Shown: one piece after another, positions 34,655 to 45,200 of the stretch
Layout: each line of letters begins with the position of its first letter
Position numbering within the stretch: position 1 is the first letter of the stretch
NCBI RefSeq assembly: GCF_963259705.1
Contig: NC_081846.1
Location: 90,160,641 to 90,224,640, forward strand
Reading direction: 5' to 3'
Length of the DNA: 64,000 nt
Source: Myotis daubentonii
Lineage: Eukaryota > Chordata > Mammalia > Chiroptera > Vespertilionidae
The notes under the pieces: generated by a model
Databases searched by the model: none
Told to the model about the DNA's origin: nothing
The model's input: the letters and a program-made list of their open reading frames with translations, nothing else
Position numbers and translations under genes: made by a program

Positions 34655-35031
34655 AGAAAATGAAGAACAAACGAAACCCAAAGTGAGTAGAAGGAAGGAA
34701 ATAAAGATCAGAGCAGAAAAAAATAAAATGGGACCAAAAAAATAAACAATAGAAAAGGTTGACAAAACTAAGCTAGTTTATTTTTAAAGATTAAAAAAAA
34801 AAATAGATGAAGCTTCAGCCAGTCTTATCAAGGAAATAAAAAAGATAGAGGACCCAAATAAAATCAGAAATGAAAGAGAAGTAATAATCAACAACACAAA
34901 ACTATATAATATTATAAAAGAATACTATGAACAAAAAATTAGACAAGAATAAATGGATAATATCCTAGAAACATGTAATCTTCTAAGAATGAACCAGGAA
35001 GAAATAGAAAACCTGAACATACTGATTAATA

Positions 35032-35464
35032 TCTATAATAATAAAAGTTTAATATGCTAATTAGACTGAACAGCTGAACGACCTTCAGGACGTCAACCCT
35101 GATGAAGCCCTGGCAGCGGGGGCCAAGGCAGAGGCAGCTAGAGGCGATGAGGCAGGCAGGTGAGCAATTAGGGGCAATCAGGCAGGCAGGCAGAATGGTT
35201 AGGGGTGATCAGGCAGGCAGGTGAGAGGTTAGGGCTGATCAGGTTGGCAGGTGAGTGGTTAGGGATGATGAGGCAGGCAGGCAAATGGTTAGGAGCTAGC
35301 GGTCCTGGATTGAGAGAGAGATGTCCGACTGCCAGTTTAGGCCCGATCCCGCACCAGCAGTCAGACATCCCCCAAAGGGTCCCAGATTGCGAGAGATGCA
35401 GGTTAGGCTGAGGGACCTCCCCACCCCCCGCCCTGTGCACTAATTTCATGCACGAGGCATCTAG
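35032..35464 (+). mobile_element. Non-autonomous Helitron
   Basis: Starts TCTATAATAATAAAAG after host A. Has TTAATATGCTAATTAGACTG next to the 5' end and repeated CAGGCAGGCAGG/TGGTTAGGG units inside. Ends GCACTAATTTCATGCAC then GAGGCATCTAG before T. Inserted in L1 ORF2. Confidence 0.9.
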
Positions 35465-36848
35465 TTCCATATAAAAAGAAAAATGAATCAGTACTCAAAA
35501 AGCAAAACAAACAAACAAACAATAAAACACTCAACAAACAAAAGTTTAGGACCAGACATATTCACAGATAATTGCAGCCAAACAATCAAAATTTAAAATT
35601 ATTTAAAAGTATTTTTTTAAAAAATGAAGGAGGAAAGCTTTCAAACTCATTCTATGAGGCCAATGTTACCTGATAACAAACAATACAATGAAGCTACTAA
35701 AATAGAAAATTATAGGCCAATATTCCTGATAGAGATAGAAGCAAAATTTCTCAACAAAATATTAGCAACTAAAATACAACAATACATTAAAAAGATAATG
35801 CAATGTGATCAAGTGAAATTTATTCCAGGAATTACAGATGCTTCAATATCCACAGAGTAATCAATGTGCTGTACCATAACAACAAAATAAAGGAGAAAAA
35901 TCATGACATCTCAATAGATTCAGAAAAGGAATCACCAAAATTCAACATTCTTTTTATTATAAAACACTTAAAAAAGTGGCTACAAAAAGACATGCCTCAA
36001 TATACAAAAGGCTGTACAGCAAACCCATAAGTGGGCATAATATTCAATGGTTAAAAGCTGAAAGCTTTTTCTCTCAGATCAGGAACAAGATAAGCATGCA
36101 CACTTTCACTACTCTTATTCAACATAATATTGGAAGCAACAGCCAAGGCAATCCCACAGGAAAAGGAAATAAAAAGATTCAAACAGAAAATAAATAAGTA
36201 AAATTCTTACAGATAAATAAAACTATATTATAGAAAACTTTAAACATCCCAATAAAAATTGTTAGAACTAATATTTGAATAAATAAAGTTAAAGAATGCA
36301 AAATTAATATTCTATTGTTTTCTATACAAAAATGAGTTATCTGTAAGAGAAATTAAGAAAATAATTCCATTTACAATTGAAACAAAAACAATAAAATACC
36401 TAGAAATAAATTTAACCATGGAAGTAAAAGACTTGTGCTCTGGAAATTATAAGACATTGACAAAAGAAAGTGAAGAAGACACAACTAAAAGAAAAGATAA
36501 ACTATGGCCATGTACTCAAATAATTAACATTGTTAAAATGCCCACTGCTCAAAGCAATCTACCAATTTATCACAATGCCTATCAAAATGCCAATGGCCTT
36601 TTTCACAAAAGACTCAGGATAGCCAAAGGAATCTTGAGAAAAAAGAACAAAGTTGGAGTATCACATTCTCTGATTTCAAACTATATCACAAAACTATAGA
36701 AATCAAATCAGTATGATACTGGCACAAAACATCTCAACCAGTTATTTTACAGCCCTACAAACATTGATCTTATTTTCTTTGGTGTTTTTTGCAACAAATC
36801 CCTCCCAGAATTTCTCAATGAGATATCCTGAAACCTTTCACTAACTAA

Positions 36849-37359
36849 TCCTATCTAATAAAGAGGTAATTGACCCTCACACCATTGCAAAGGTTGCCCA
36901 CAGCCAATAAGGAGGGAATATGCTAATTGGCTGCCCCATCCTCAAAGATGGCAGCGCCCACAGCCACAAGATGGCTGGCAGGGGAGGGCAGTTGTGGGTG
37001 ATCAGGCCAGCAGGGGAGGGCAATTAGGGGTGACCAGGCCAGAAGGGGAGGGCAGTTAGAGGCAACCAGGCCAGAAGGAGAGGGCAGTTACAGGTGACTA
37101 GGCTGGCAGGGGAGGGCAGTTGGGGGTGATTAGGTCGGCAGGGGAGCAGTTAGGCATCGATCAGGCTGGCAGGGGAGTTGTTAGGAGGTGATCAGGCTGG
37201 CATACAGAAGTGGTTAGGGGCAATCAGACAGGCAGGCAGGAGAGCAGTTGGGAGCCATCAGTTCCGGATTGTCAAGGGGATGTTCCAGATTGGAGAGGGT
37301 ACAGGCTGAGCTGGAAACACCCCCCTCCAGTGCATGAATTTCATGCTCTGGGTCTCTAG
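36849..37359 (+). mobile_element. Non-autonomous HeliBat-type Helitron
   Basis: Starts TCCTATCTAATAAAGAGG after host A. The interior has repeated GGCAGGGGAGGGCAGTT units. Ends TGCATGAATTTCATGC and TGGGTCTCTAG before T. Confidence 0.9.
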
Positions 37360-37417
37360 TTTTCTTATAATTCATAGGAAGAAAAAACCCAATTCTTAAC
37401 TTAAAAATAAGTTTGCG

Positions 37418-37640
37418 CTCTGGCTGGTTTTCTCAATGGGTAGAGCACCAGCCTGCACACCAATGAGTCATGGGTTTGATTCCTGATCAAGGGCGTGTAT
37501 CTGGGTTACATGCTCCATCCCTGGCCCAGATCACCAGGGTGCATGCAGGTGACAACCCATTGATGTGTCTCTCTCACATGAATGTCTCTCTCTCTCTCTT
37601 CCTCTCTTCTTTTCAATCTCTCTAAATATTAATGGAAAAT
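37418..37640 (+). mobile_element. VES-type SINE
   Basis: Head CTCTGGCTGGTTTTCTCAATGG, B-box-like GGTTTGATTCC, mid-block CAGGGTGCATGCAGGTGAC, CT-rich 3' region and AT-rich tail. Moderately diverged. Confidence 0.88.
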
Positions 37641-38659
37641 ATTGTCCAGTAAGGATTAATAAAATATAACATGTCTGACACCACTAAAGAGTGACTTTCA
37701 GTCTGCTCCAAGGCACTGGGTTGAGATAGAGAATAGTGTGGGGTCAGGAAAGGAGGCTAATTTACCAGCTTCCTCCAGGATCTTCTTTAACTGCTTAGTC
37801 AATGAGCTAAGAGGCAAATCTCTCCTTCCAGCATGCACTCTGGTGATTCAGCAGATTGGCATCAAGTTCTTGGAGGGCACTATCACGTCTGCTGGTCTCA
37901 GGGTTCTTCTGCAGTCACTGCCCTCAACTTCTTCTACACTATCTGCTTTATCTGCATGTTTTCATTTTCTCCATAGAGTTTCTTATGCTCATCTTTCCTT
38001 CTGTTAACAAGTTTATAGTCCCATAGACCACTGACTGAGGGAAGACAATGTCTAGAAATATAACAAACCAAAATATTCATTGTTCTGACCAGGAGTTCAC
38101 TACAATTTATCTGAAGAACTATAATGCATCCTCTCCTATTTGGTCTCAGTTATATTTTTATGTTAGTATACATACACAATAGAGAGCATACATCTTCATT
38201 GTGTACATATAGATGGCGATAAAATGTTCACAATATGGAAATTAGAAATGAAATAGATTTTTGTCCCATTTAGGGCTTTTCCAAATATTATTCTAGAATA
38301 AAAATACATATAATGGAATGAGCTTTGTCACCAGCAAGTGCTCTGTAAAAGTGTCAACAAAGCCCATTAATAGTGGAGCCCTCTAGTTGTATCAAGATCA
38401 TGTTTTTTTTAAAGTCTTTAGGCAAAATCTATGACATGTTTTACTTTTCAGAATCAGATAATAGGGAATATCAATGTCACTTTTAAAAACGGAGAGGAGA
38501 ATTTATGTTTATACAAAATATTTAAACACAATGATAAGGAATCTATTTTAAATCAAGGAGGGTTAGTTATATTCTGGTAAACTTTCTTGCTGCTTCAAGG
38601 ACAGTTACAATATGGCTTATATCATGCTTGAGTTTCTACTTATAACTCCCTTTTCATCT
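37641..38659. other. Intronic sequence, no gene recognised
   Basis: Unique-looking DNA. A GC-richer stretch at 37690-38010 has open frames on both strands, but I could not match it to any protein. It might be an old processed pseudogene. Confidence 0.4.
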
Positions 38660-38790
38660 AAAATACATTTCCCCTGCATTTTACAAGTAAAAAAACATAG
38701 GTGCTAAGAGGTAAATAATTTTTCATCATTCATAGCGAGTGATGGACTCAGATTTAGAAACTAAATCTGGCTGTCTCCAAGAAACATGGT
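38660..38790 (-). mobile_element. MIR remnant
   Basis: Typical order: ATTTTACAAGTAAAAAAAC, GGTGCTAAGAGG, then GTGATGGACTCAGATTTAGAAAC. Ancient SINE common to mammals. Confidence 0.65.
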
Positions 38791-38879
38791 TTCCCATGGA
38801 GCATATGTGATCAGCTCAGCCTAGAACTCTCTTCCACTCCAGACTTTCTAATTGAGCTTACTTCTTCCCATTCTCCAAA

Positions 38880-39100
38880 GTTCAGTGTAAGATTAGCTCA
38901 CCCAGAAACCCTTTCCTGACTTCTGTTCCCATAAGCACTGTGCTCACCTCTATCTCAGCATGTGCTGGGTTGTGTTGTTTACTTACTTGCCTGTCTCTTA
39001 CACAATCTGTTAACTCCTTGGGAATCTGTACATGTGTAAGATATCTGTAGATTCCCAGTGCCTGGTCCATTGTAAATATTCAGTAAATTTGAAAGGTAGG
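38880..39100 (+). mobile_element. L2 3'-end remnant
   Basis: Contains ACCCTTTCCTGACTTCTG, TTAACTCCTTGGGAATCTG and CAGTGCCTGGTCCATTGTAA, the order of the L2 3' end. Confidence 0.65.
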
Positions 39101-39286
39101 AAACAAGGAAGGAAGGGAGAAGGTGAGAAAAAGAAGGAGGGATGAAAGAAGGAAGAAATGGTAGAAGGGAGTGAGTGCGGGATAGACAAAGATAGGAAGG
39201 TCCATGAAAATTCAGTGGAGCTTAGAAAATTGTTTACATAAAAAAATGTTTTTGAAGTAGTATAAATAAGAGTGATAGTTATTCTC

Positions 39287-39337
39287 TTTTTAAAAATAAT
39301 TTTATGTTTTGTTTTATTTATTGATGAGAGAGAGAGA

Positions 39338-39400
<63 letters not shown>

Positions 39401-39521
39401 TGTTCCACTTATTTATGCATTAATTGGTAGATTCTTATATATACCCTGCCCCAGGATTGAACCCTCAAACTTGGTATATCTGGATGACATTCAAACCAAC
39501 TGAACTACCCAGCCAGGGTGG
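39287..39521 (-). mobile_element. VES-type SINE with long GA tract
   Basis: Minus-strand head CACCCTGGCTGGGTAGTTCAG, then GGTTCAATCC and a (TC)n expansion (39325-39395 as GA on the plus strand). Flanks TAGTTATTCTC (39276-39286) and TACTTATTCTC (39522-39532) form an 11-bp target duplication with one mismatch. Confidence 0.88.
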
Positions 39522-39534
39522 TACTTATTCTCAA

Positions 39535-40104
39535 CTTAGGGCCTGGTGCCCAAAATTTGTGCACAGAGGTGGTGGTTCCCTCAGCCCAACCTGCACCCTC
39601 TCCAATTGGGGGCATCTCTCTCACAATCTGTGACCGCTGGATCCTAACCACTCACCTGACTGCCTGCCTGATCTCATTCTCAACTGCCCTTGGTCAGTTT
39701 CTATGCCAGTCAGCATCAAAAGCTCCACCTCCTAGGCAGCCATTGGCTACTCACATTCACCCAGTTTTGGTTCTGATTGGTCAGTTTCTATGCCAGTCAG
39801 ATCTCTGGGCCTATCAACAGGGCCTGATCAGAAAGGTGGGGTTGATCAGCAGCCCCTGTGGAGGCCTGGAGATAAATGGAGGTATGGCTGTTAGCCAGGC
39901 CGGGAGAGGAAGAGAGGCAAGTTTTTATCAATGGCTTCCACAGAGGCTATGGATCAGACCCTGCCTCTCTCTTTCTCCAGGCCTCTCTCTGGGCCTGATC
40001 CGCAGCCCCCTTGACAGTCAGTGCTGTGGCAACCCAGCACTTTCGGTCTGGTTGAGACTTTGTTGGTAATCAGTTGTTTTTACCCTGACTCTTTATTATA
40101 TAGA
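39535..40104 (-). mobile_element. Non-autonomous Helitron, tandem array unit 3
   Basis: Last unit of a three-Helitron array read on the minus strand. Its TC start (TCTATATAATAAAGAG) touches the CTAG end of the next unit. Its own 3' end is GTGCACAAATTTTGGGCAC then CAGGCCCTAAG, a mutated terminus. Sits just beyond the SINE target duplication. Confidence 0.85.
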
Positions 40105-40569
40105 CTAGAGGCCTGGTGCACAAAAATTTGTGCACTTGGGGGGGGGGGTCCCTCAGCCCGGCCTGTGCCCTCTCTCAGTCTGGGACCCCTCAGGGGATGT
40201 CCACTTGCTGGCTTAGGTCTGCTCCCTGGGGGATAGGGCCTAAGCTGGCAGTCAGACATCCCTCTAGCAGCCCTGGAGCCCTCAGGGGATGTCCACTTGC
40301 CAGCGGGGAGCAGGCCTAAGCTGTAGTTGGACATCCTTAGCTCTGCTGTGGAGCTGGGAGAGGCTCCCACCACCACTGCTGTACTGGCAGCTGTCAGCCT
40401 GGCTTGTGGCTGAGCAGAGCTTCCCCTGTGGGAGCGCACTGACCACCAGGAGACAGCTCCTGCATTGAGTGTCTGGCCACTGGTGGTCAGTGTGTGTCAT
40501 AGTGACCAGTCATTCCCAGTCGTTCTGCTGTTAGGGTCAATTTGCATATTACCCTTTTGTTATATAGGA
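40105..40569 (-). mobile_element. Non-autonomous Helitron, tandem array unit 2
   Basis: Minus strand starts TCCTATATAACAAAAGGG, directly after the CCTCTA end of unit 1. It ends with the hairpin (GTGCACAAATTTTTGTGCAC) and CAGGCCTCTAG at unit 3. Contains the AGCAGGCCTAAGC-like body shared with the unit at 2440-2727. Confidence 0.88.
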
Positions 40570-41304
40570 TAGAGGCCTGGTGCATGGGTGGAGGCTGGCT
40601 GCTTTGCCCTAGAGCAGCCGTGGGCAAACTACAGCCCGCGGGCCTGATCCTGCCCGTTTGAAATGAATAAAACTAAAAAAAAAAAAAAAAAAGACTGTAC
40701 CCTTTTATGTAATGATGTTTACTTTGAATTTATATTAGTTCACACAAACACTCCATCCATGCTTTTGTTCCGGTCCTCCAGTCCAGTTTAAGAACCCACT
40801 GTGGCCCTCAAGTCAAAAAGTTTGCCCACCCTGCCCTAGAGGATGCCCCGAATCAGGGTGGGGGTCCTGCTGGGGTGCCTGGCCAGCCTGGGTGAGGGGC
40901 TTATGGCTGTTTGCAGGCTGGCCAAGCCCCCAGTGGGGACCCTCACCCCATGAGGGTGTGGCCATCCTGGATGAGGGACTGATGGCTGTTTGCAGGATGG
41001 CCACAGCCCCCTGCCACCCAAGCTCCCAGTGGAGGCTGGCTGGAAGCAGGTATCTGGGATTTATTTATCTTCTATAATTGAAACTTTGTTGCCTTGAGTA
41101 GAGGCCACAGCCGGCCAAGGTAGGCAGGAAGCTTGGCTTCCTCCATCACTGGGGCAACCAAGCTTCCTGCTTGCTCCAGCTCCGTAGCTGCCAGCTGCCA
41201 TCTTGGTTGGGTTAATTTCCATATAGTCCCTCTGATTGGCTTGTGGGCGTGGCTTATGGGTGTAGTGGAGGTTTGGTCAATTTGCATGTTTCTATTTTAT
41301 TAGA
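40570..41304 (-). mobile_element. Non-autonomous Helitron, tandem array unit 1
   Basis: Minus strand starts TCTAATAAAATAGAAACATG and ends CACCAGGCCTCTA without the final G, immediately before unit 2. Contains repeats related to the 80-bp units of 16721-16955, and a 13-bp inverted repeat GCAGGAAGCTTGG (41124-41136) / CCAAGCTTCCTGC (41158-41170). Interrupted by a hAT element at 40615-40833. Confidence 0.87.
40615..40833. mobile_element. Third-family non-autonomous hAT, 219 bp
   Basis: Ends CAGCCGTGGGCAAACT and AGTTTGCCCACCCTG-like (AAGTTTGCCCACC observed), with a perfect 8-bp duplication CCCTAGAG at 40607-40614 and 40834-40841. Interior has an A18 run. It post-dates the Helitron it interrupts. 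Confidence 0.92.
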
Positions 41305-42150
41305 TAATATATGTCCTGAGACTAATAACTTATTCATAGATATTTCTCTATCCTGTAGTTTATTAACCTGGACTTGGGACAACATCTGTCTAGAAAATTC
41401 CAAGTGACATGCCAAAGTCCTGGATAAGTCCTGGAGGCCCCATCTGGAATTGAGTGGCATCTGTACTGTTTTACCCTCCTTCCTACCTACAACTGAGATC
41501 ATGATGTCTCGGAATTTATTCAGGTTTGCAATCCCATACACTGCCTCCAACCTTCTGCCTCTTGTTAGTGTTTAGGATTCCATCTCTTTTTCATGTATCT
41601 GGATGAAATATATCTAGATCAGGTATTTATAGGTAGTTTTCAATTTAGAACACTTTATTGAATAAAATACACAGTAATGACTCTTATAGAAAACAGAAAC
41701 ATGTGGAGCAGCTTGGGTTGAAGTGGGAGTGAGAAACTCTAGGCTGTCACTGCTATTGCCCCTCCCCCCTCTCCCACCCCACAAGCTCATGCTGTCCAAC
41801 AGGATGCTTTGTTCTCCTGGAAGCATAGTGGAAACCCTTGCCTCTTCAAAGGGATAACTCAGCCTATCAGAATTTGGTCACGTGGACAGCTGGACAACTT
41901 CTCGGATCTATGGCCACAGCCTGCAGACAGCTCCTCTCTGCAGTCCAAACTCTTTGGAATCCGTACTCCAAATGTCTGGAGGTCAAATCTGACAGGCTTA
42001 TTATTGGATTTGGCTTGGCTTTAATTGGTCAGTGCTAGAATCTGCACACATCTGTGTAGATGTAACTGGTTCAGGACAAAGGCCTTTAGGTTAAAGATTA
42101 AAGAAAAGTCATGATCTCTTGAGAGTGTTGGACCTATTTTATACCTTTGT

Positions 42151-42182
<32 letters not shown>

Positions 42183-43749
42183 CACGTGTGTGTGTGTGTG
42201 TGTGTGTGTTTAACAACAGAAATTATTCTACTTATGTTCTGGAGGTCAGATGTTCAAAATGTTCTCTCAAAGGCTCTATGCACTTAGTATCCCTCCCTGC
42301 CTCTCCATAGTTTCTGGTAAATGCCTGCAATCCGTGGAATCTTATAGATGCTTCTCTCCAATGACCTCTGTTGTCTTCATATGGCCTTTCCCCCTTGTGT
42401 CTCTGTGGGACCAATCTTCAAAGATGCTTTAATACTAAACAAAGAGTAACCATGCCTCTTTTACCAAGGCATTTTACTAGTATATCTTGCTTGACAATTA
42501 CCTTCTCACAAGAATGGGAAATTTAGTAAAAAGAAACTCAGAATTGAAAAGGTCAAATATTACCCAATGTCTGGAGCTGGTTCATATGGTAAAACTTTGT
42601 GCACCTCAGTTGATTAAGAACATTTGTTGTTGTTTTTTTCTGTTTTAGTTGTTTTGACTTTCCCAATCTTTCTACTATAATTTATCTTCCACACTGCCAT
42701 TAGCATATTTTAACACATATTTGGACATATGACTCAACGACTTAAAAAAATTCCAAGGCTTCCTAATTCTACATGATACATTCCAACTTCATAGCCTGAC
42801 ATGCAAGGCTCTTTTCTTACTTTTTGGACTTTATCACATATTGTCCATATCTTAATCACACCTGAAAACTCAGCATCTCCCCAAATAATGTTCTTTATTG
42901 CCTCTGTGACTGTTGTTTTCTTCTCAGCTGGAAATATCCCTCTGCCGCCTTATCTGTCTGGCAAACTGCTCCATTTAACGAGATAGTTATATCTTTAAGG
43001 AGTTATAAGCTAATTGAAGGAGACAAGAGCAATGGTCATACTTGTCTGCTAAAATATGATTACCAGGTGTTAGGTATTTAAACTGGTACAAAATATATTT
43101 TTTATAAAGTCTTTAGATTAGGTAATGAAATTTCAGAGAGGTGAAAATATCCCCAAATAATAACAATAATAGTAATAATAATATTCATAATGAAATCAGG
43201 TTTAAATCCAGGAGTACAGAAATTTAAAGTATATTCTCCTTCCACTATACCATGCTGTCTCCAATGAGATGTGTGGTTAGGTAGATGAATGAGTAGATGG
43301 ATAGAGAAGCAGATGGACATGCAAAAGGAGTGTGGATGATTTGATAGACAATGAGAACATACTTTGTGGTTAAGGCAATAAGAGAGTGTGTTCAGAAAAA
43401 AACCCTTTATTGGAAAAACTGATATGCTTACGTAGTTGTAGAGATAGAAGCAGAATAATGGGGTAAATTTTACACTGCTCAAAGTGCTAGAACTTTAGGC
43501 CAGTAGAATTGGTATGATTTTTGCAGACATATACCGAGTTCACTTCCTCATTTTGGAAGATGGACATATCTAAGACACTGCAAAGTGAGTGGGATGTGGA
43601 AGAGAGTGGTGGATCATATGGAGAAGTCTTGTACTAAAATGACAAAGAATTTGCACATTTTCTTGTAAAAAAGAATCTCCTAGGACTTTAAACACATGTG
43701 TGACTGGGTGGATCTACACAAAGTGAGAGTTTAAAAATTTATCCTGGGG
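41305..43749. other. Intronic sequence with old repeats
   Basis: No exon seen. 42240-42430 resembles an ancient dispersed repeat that also occurs at 46505-46925 (shared motifs TTTCTGGTA, TGTCTCTGTGG-like). 42640-42960 looks like another old repeat. The remainder is unassigned. Confidence 0.5.
42148..42210. repeat. (GT)n with central GCGCGCGC
   Basis: GT run interrupted by GCGCGCGCAC, so purine-pyrimidine alternation is maintained for about 60 bp, a Z-DNA-prone composition. Confidence 0.93.
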
Positions 43750-43998
<249 letters not shown>

Positions 43999-43999
43999 C

Positions 44000-44687
44000 A
44001 TCCAAATAAACAAACTAACAAAAAACACATCCTCAGTTAGTCTGGGTAATTTGAGATCTACAAGGAAGACACAGCAACACCTCATCTCACAACATCAAAT
44101 GGAAAACTGATGAAGGAGTTGGACCCCTCTGTGAGCAGGAGTCCATTCTCATAGTTCCTTTAAAAGAGTTGCAGTTTTTTCTTCATTATTTCACTTTGAA
44201 AGGAGCTCTTCTACATGTCCAACCCTGTCTATTCCAGATTGTCCTTACTAACTAGATCCTTTTCTATCTTTACTGCCTTACTGAGTGACACCACCTAGCT
44301 ACCGGTTGCCTAGAGCAAAACTCAAAGACTCATCCTGTTCATTTCCTTTACCAGCACCTACGCACAGGCTGTGCATCCAAGTCACCAGCAGCCCTCTAAT
44401 CTCTACAAAGCAAATCCTGCACCTTTGTCCAGCTCAACTTCTGCACCTCTTTCCAGCTCAACCACTACGGACTCATCCAGTGCATCACCTTCTCTCACCT
44501 GGACCATTGCAAAAAGATTGAAACTTACCTCCCAGATTATAGTCTTTCCTCTTTTCTCCCAACATCCATCTATTCTTTCATTATAGTCAAAATAAGCTTT
44601 TTAAGTGTAGACCTGATGTCACTGCCTAACATGTTTATTTATTTATTTATTATGGATTGATTTATTTTCTGTTCTTTTTTGTAAATT
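44000..44687. other. Intronic sequence, no gene recognised
   Basis: Unique-looking DNA after the microsatellite. Includes a short TTTA run at 44633-44652. No supported gene. Confidence 0.45.
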
Positions 44688-44790
44688 TAAGTTCTTTATT
44701 GTTTAATGTATTACATAAGTCTCCTTTTCTCCCCATTGACCTCTCCCTGACTACGACTACCCCCAACCCCCAGCACCCCCCCCCCCATTG
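44688..44790 (-). mobile_element. 5'-truncated L1 3' end
   Basis: About 100 bp matching the bat L1 3' terminus seen at 4771 and 59735 (reverse: TTCTTTATTGTTTAATGTATTACATAAGT), with a C-rich run. Followed at 44801-44828 by an 11-bp inverted repeat TTATAAAATGT / ACATTTTATAA. Confidence 0.7.
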
Positions 44791-44979
44791 TGTCTATTGG
44801 TTATAAAATGTCTTAAAACATTTTATAACTCAGTTTCCCAGTGTACTGAGAATAAAATCCTAATTTTTTGCCATGGCCTGTAAAATCCTATTTAATCTTC
44901 CCCTGTACCTCTTGGTATCATTTCACTCCATACTTGCCTTCACTCACTAAACTCCAACCATGATTGACCTCTTTTATGT

Positions 44980-45200
44980 TTCCCTATTGTGCTGCAGTCA
45001 CTCCTTCCTCAGAGTTTTCACACCCGCTTTTCTCTTCTCTCCACTTGGAATGCTCCTCTTACAGAATTTTGCCAGAGGCCCTTCCTCATTCAAGGATCAG
45101 ATGCCACCCACACAGTGATGTCTTCTTCTTCATCTGTTTTCCATTTGATGTTGTGAGACCATGCACAGCTCCCTCAGTACCTCCATCCAGCAATATTTTC
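44980..45200 (+). mobile_element. L2 remnant
   Basis: CTTGGAATGCTCCTCTT, CCAGAGGCCCTTCCTC and following lines match the order of the L2 3' region. Ancient. Confidence 0.55.

Larger units (their letters stand above)
33100..36735 (+). mobile_element. L1 ORF2 remnant with nested insertions
   Basis: Begins in the endonuclease (about 33175-33270, readings NTIVIGYF and MNRSSRSNINK) and continues past 34655. RT follows at 35624-35860 ([20 protein letters not shown]) and later ORF2 at 36418-36735. Collinear sequence flanks the inserted L1 copy and the Helitron. Heavily mutated, with neither 5' nor 3' UTR recognised. Confidence 0.8.

Noticed and set aside
37690..38010. Possible processed pseudogene
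   Set aside because: Open frames on both strands and moderate GC, but I could not match any reading to a known protein and saw no A-tail or target duplication.
39518..40069. 183-codon frame
   Set aside because: Falls within the Helitron 39535-40104; no homology recognised.
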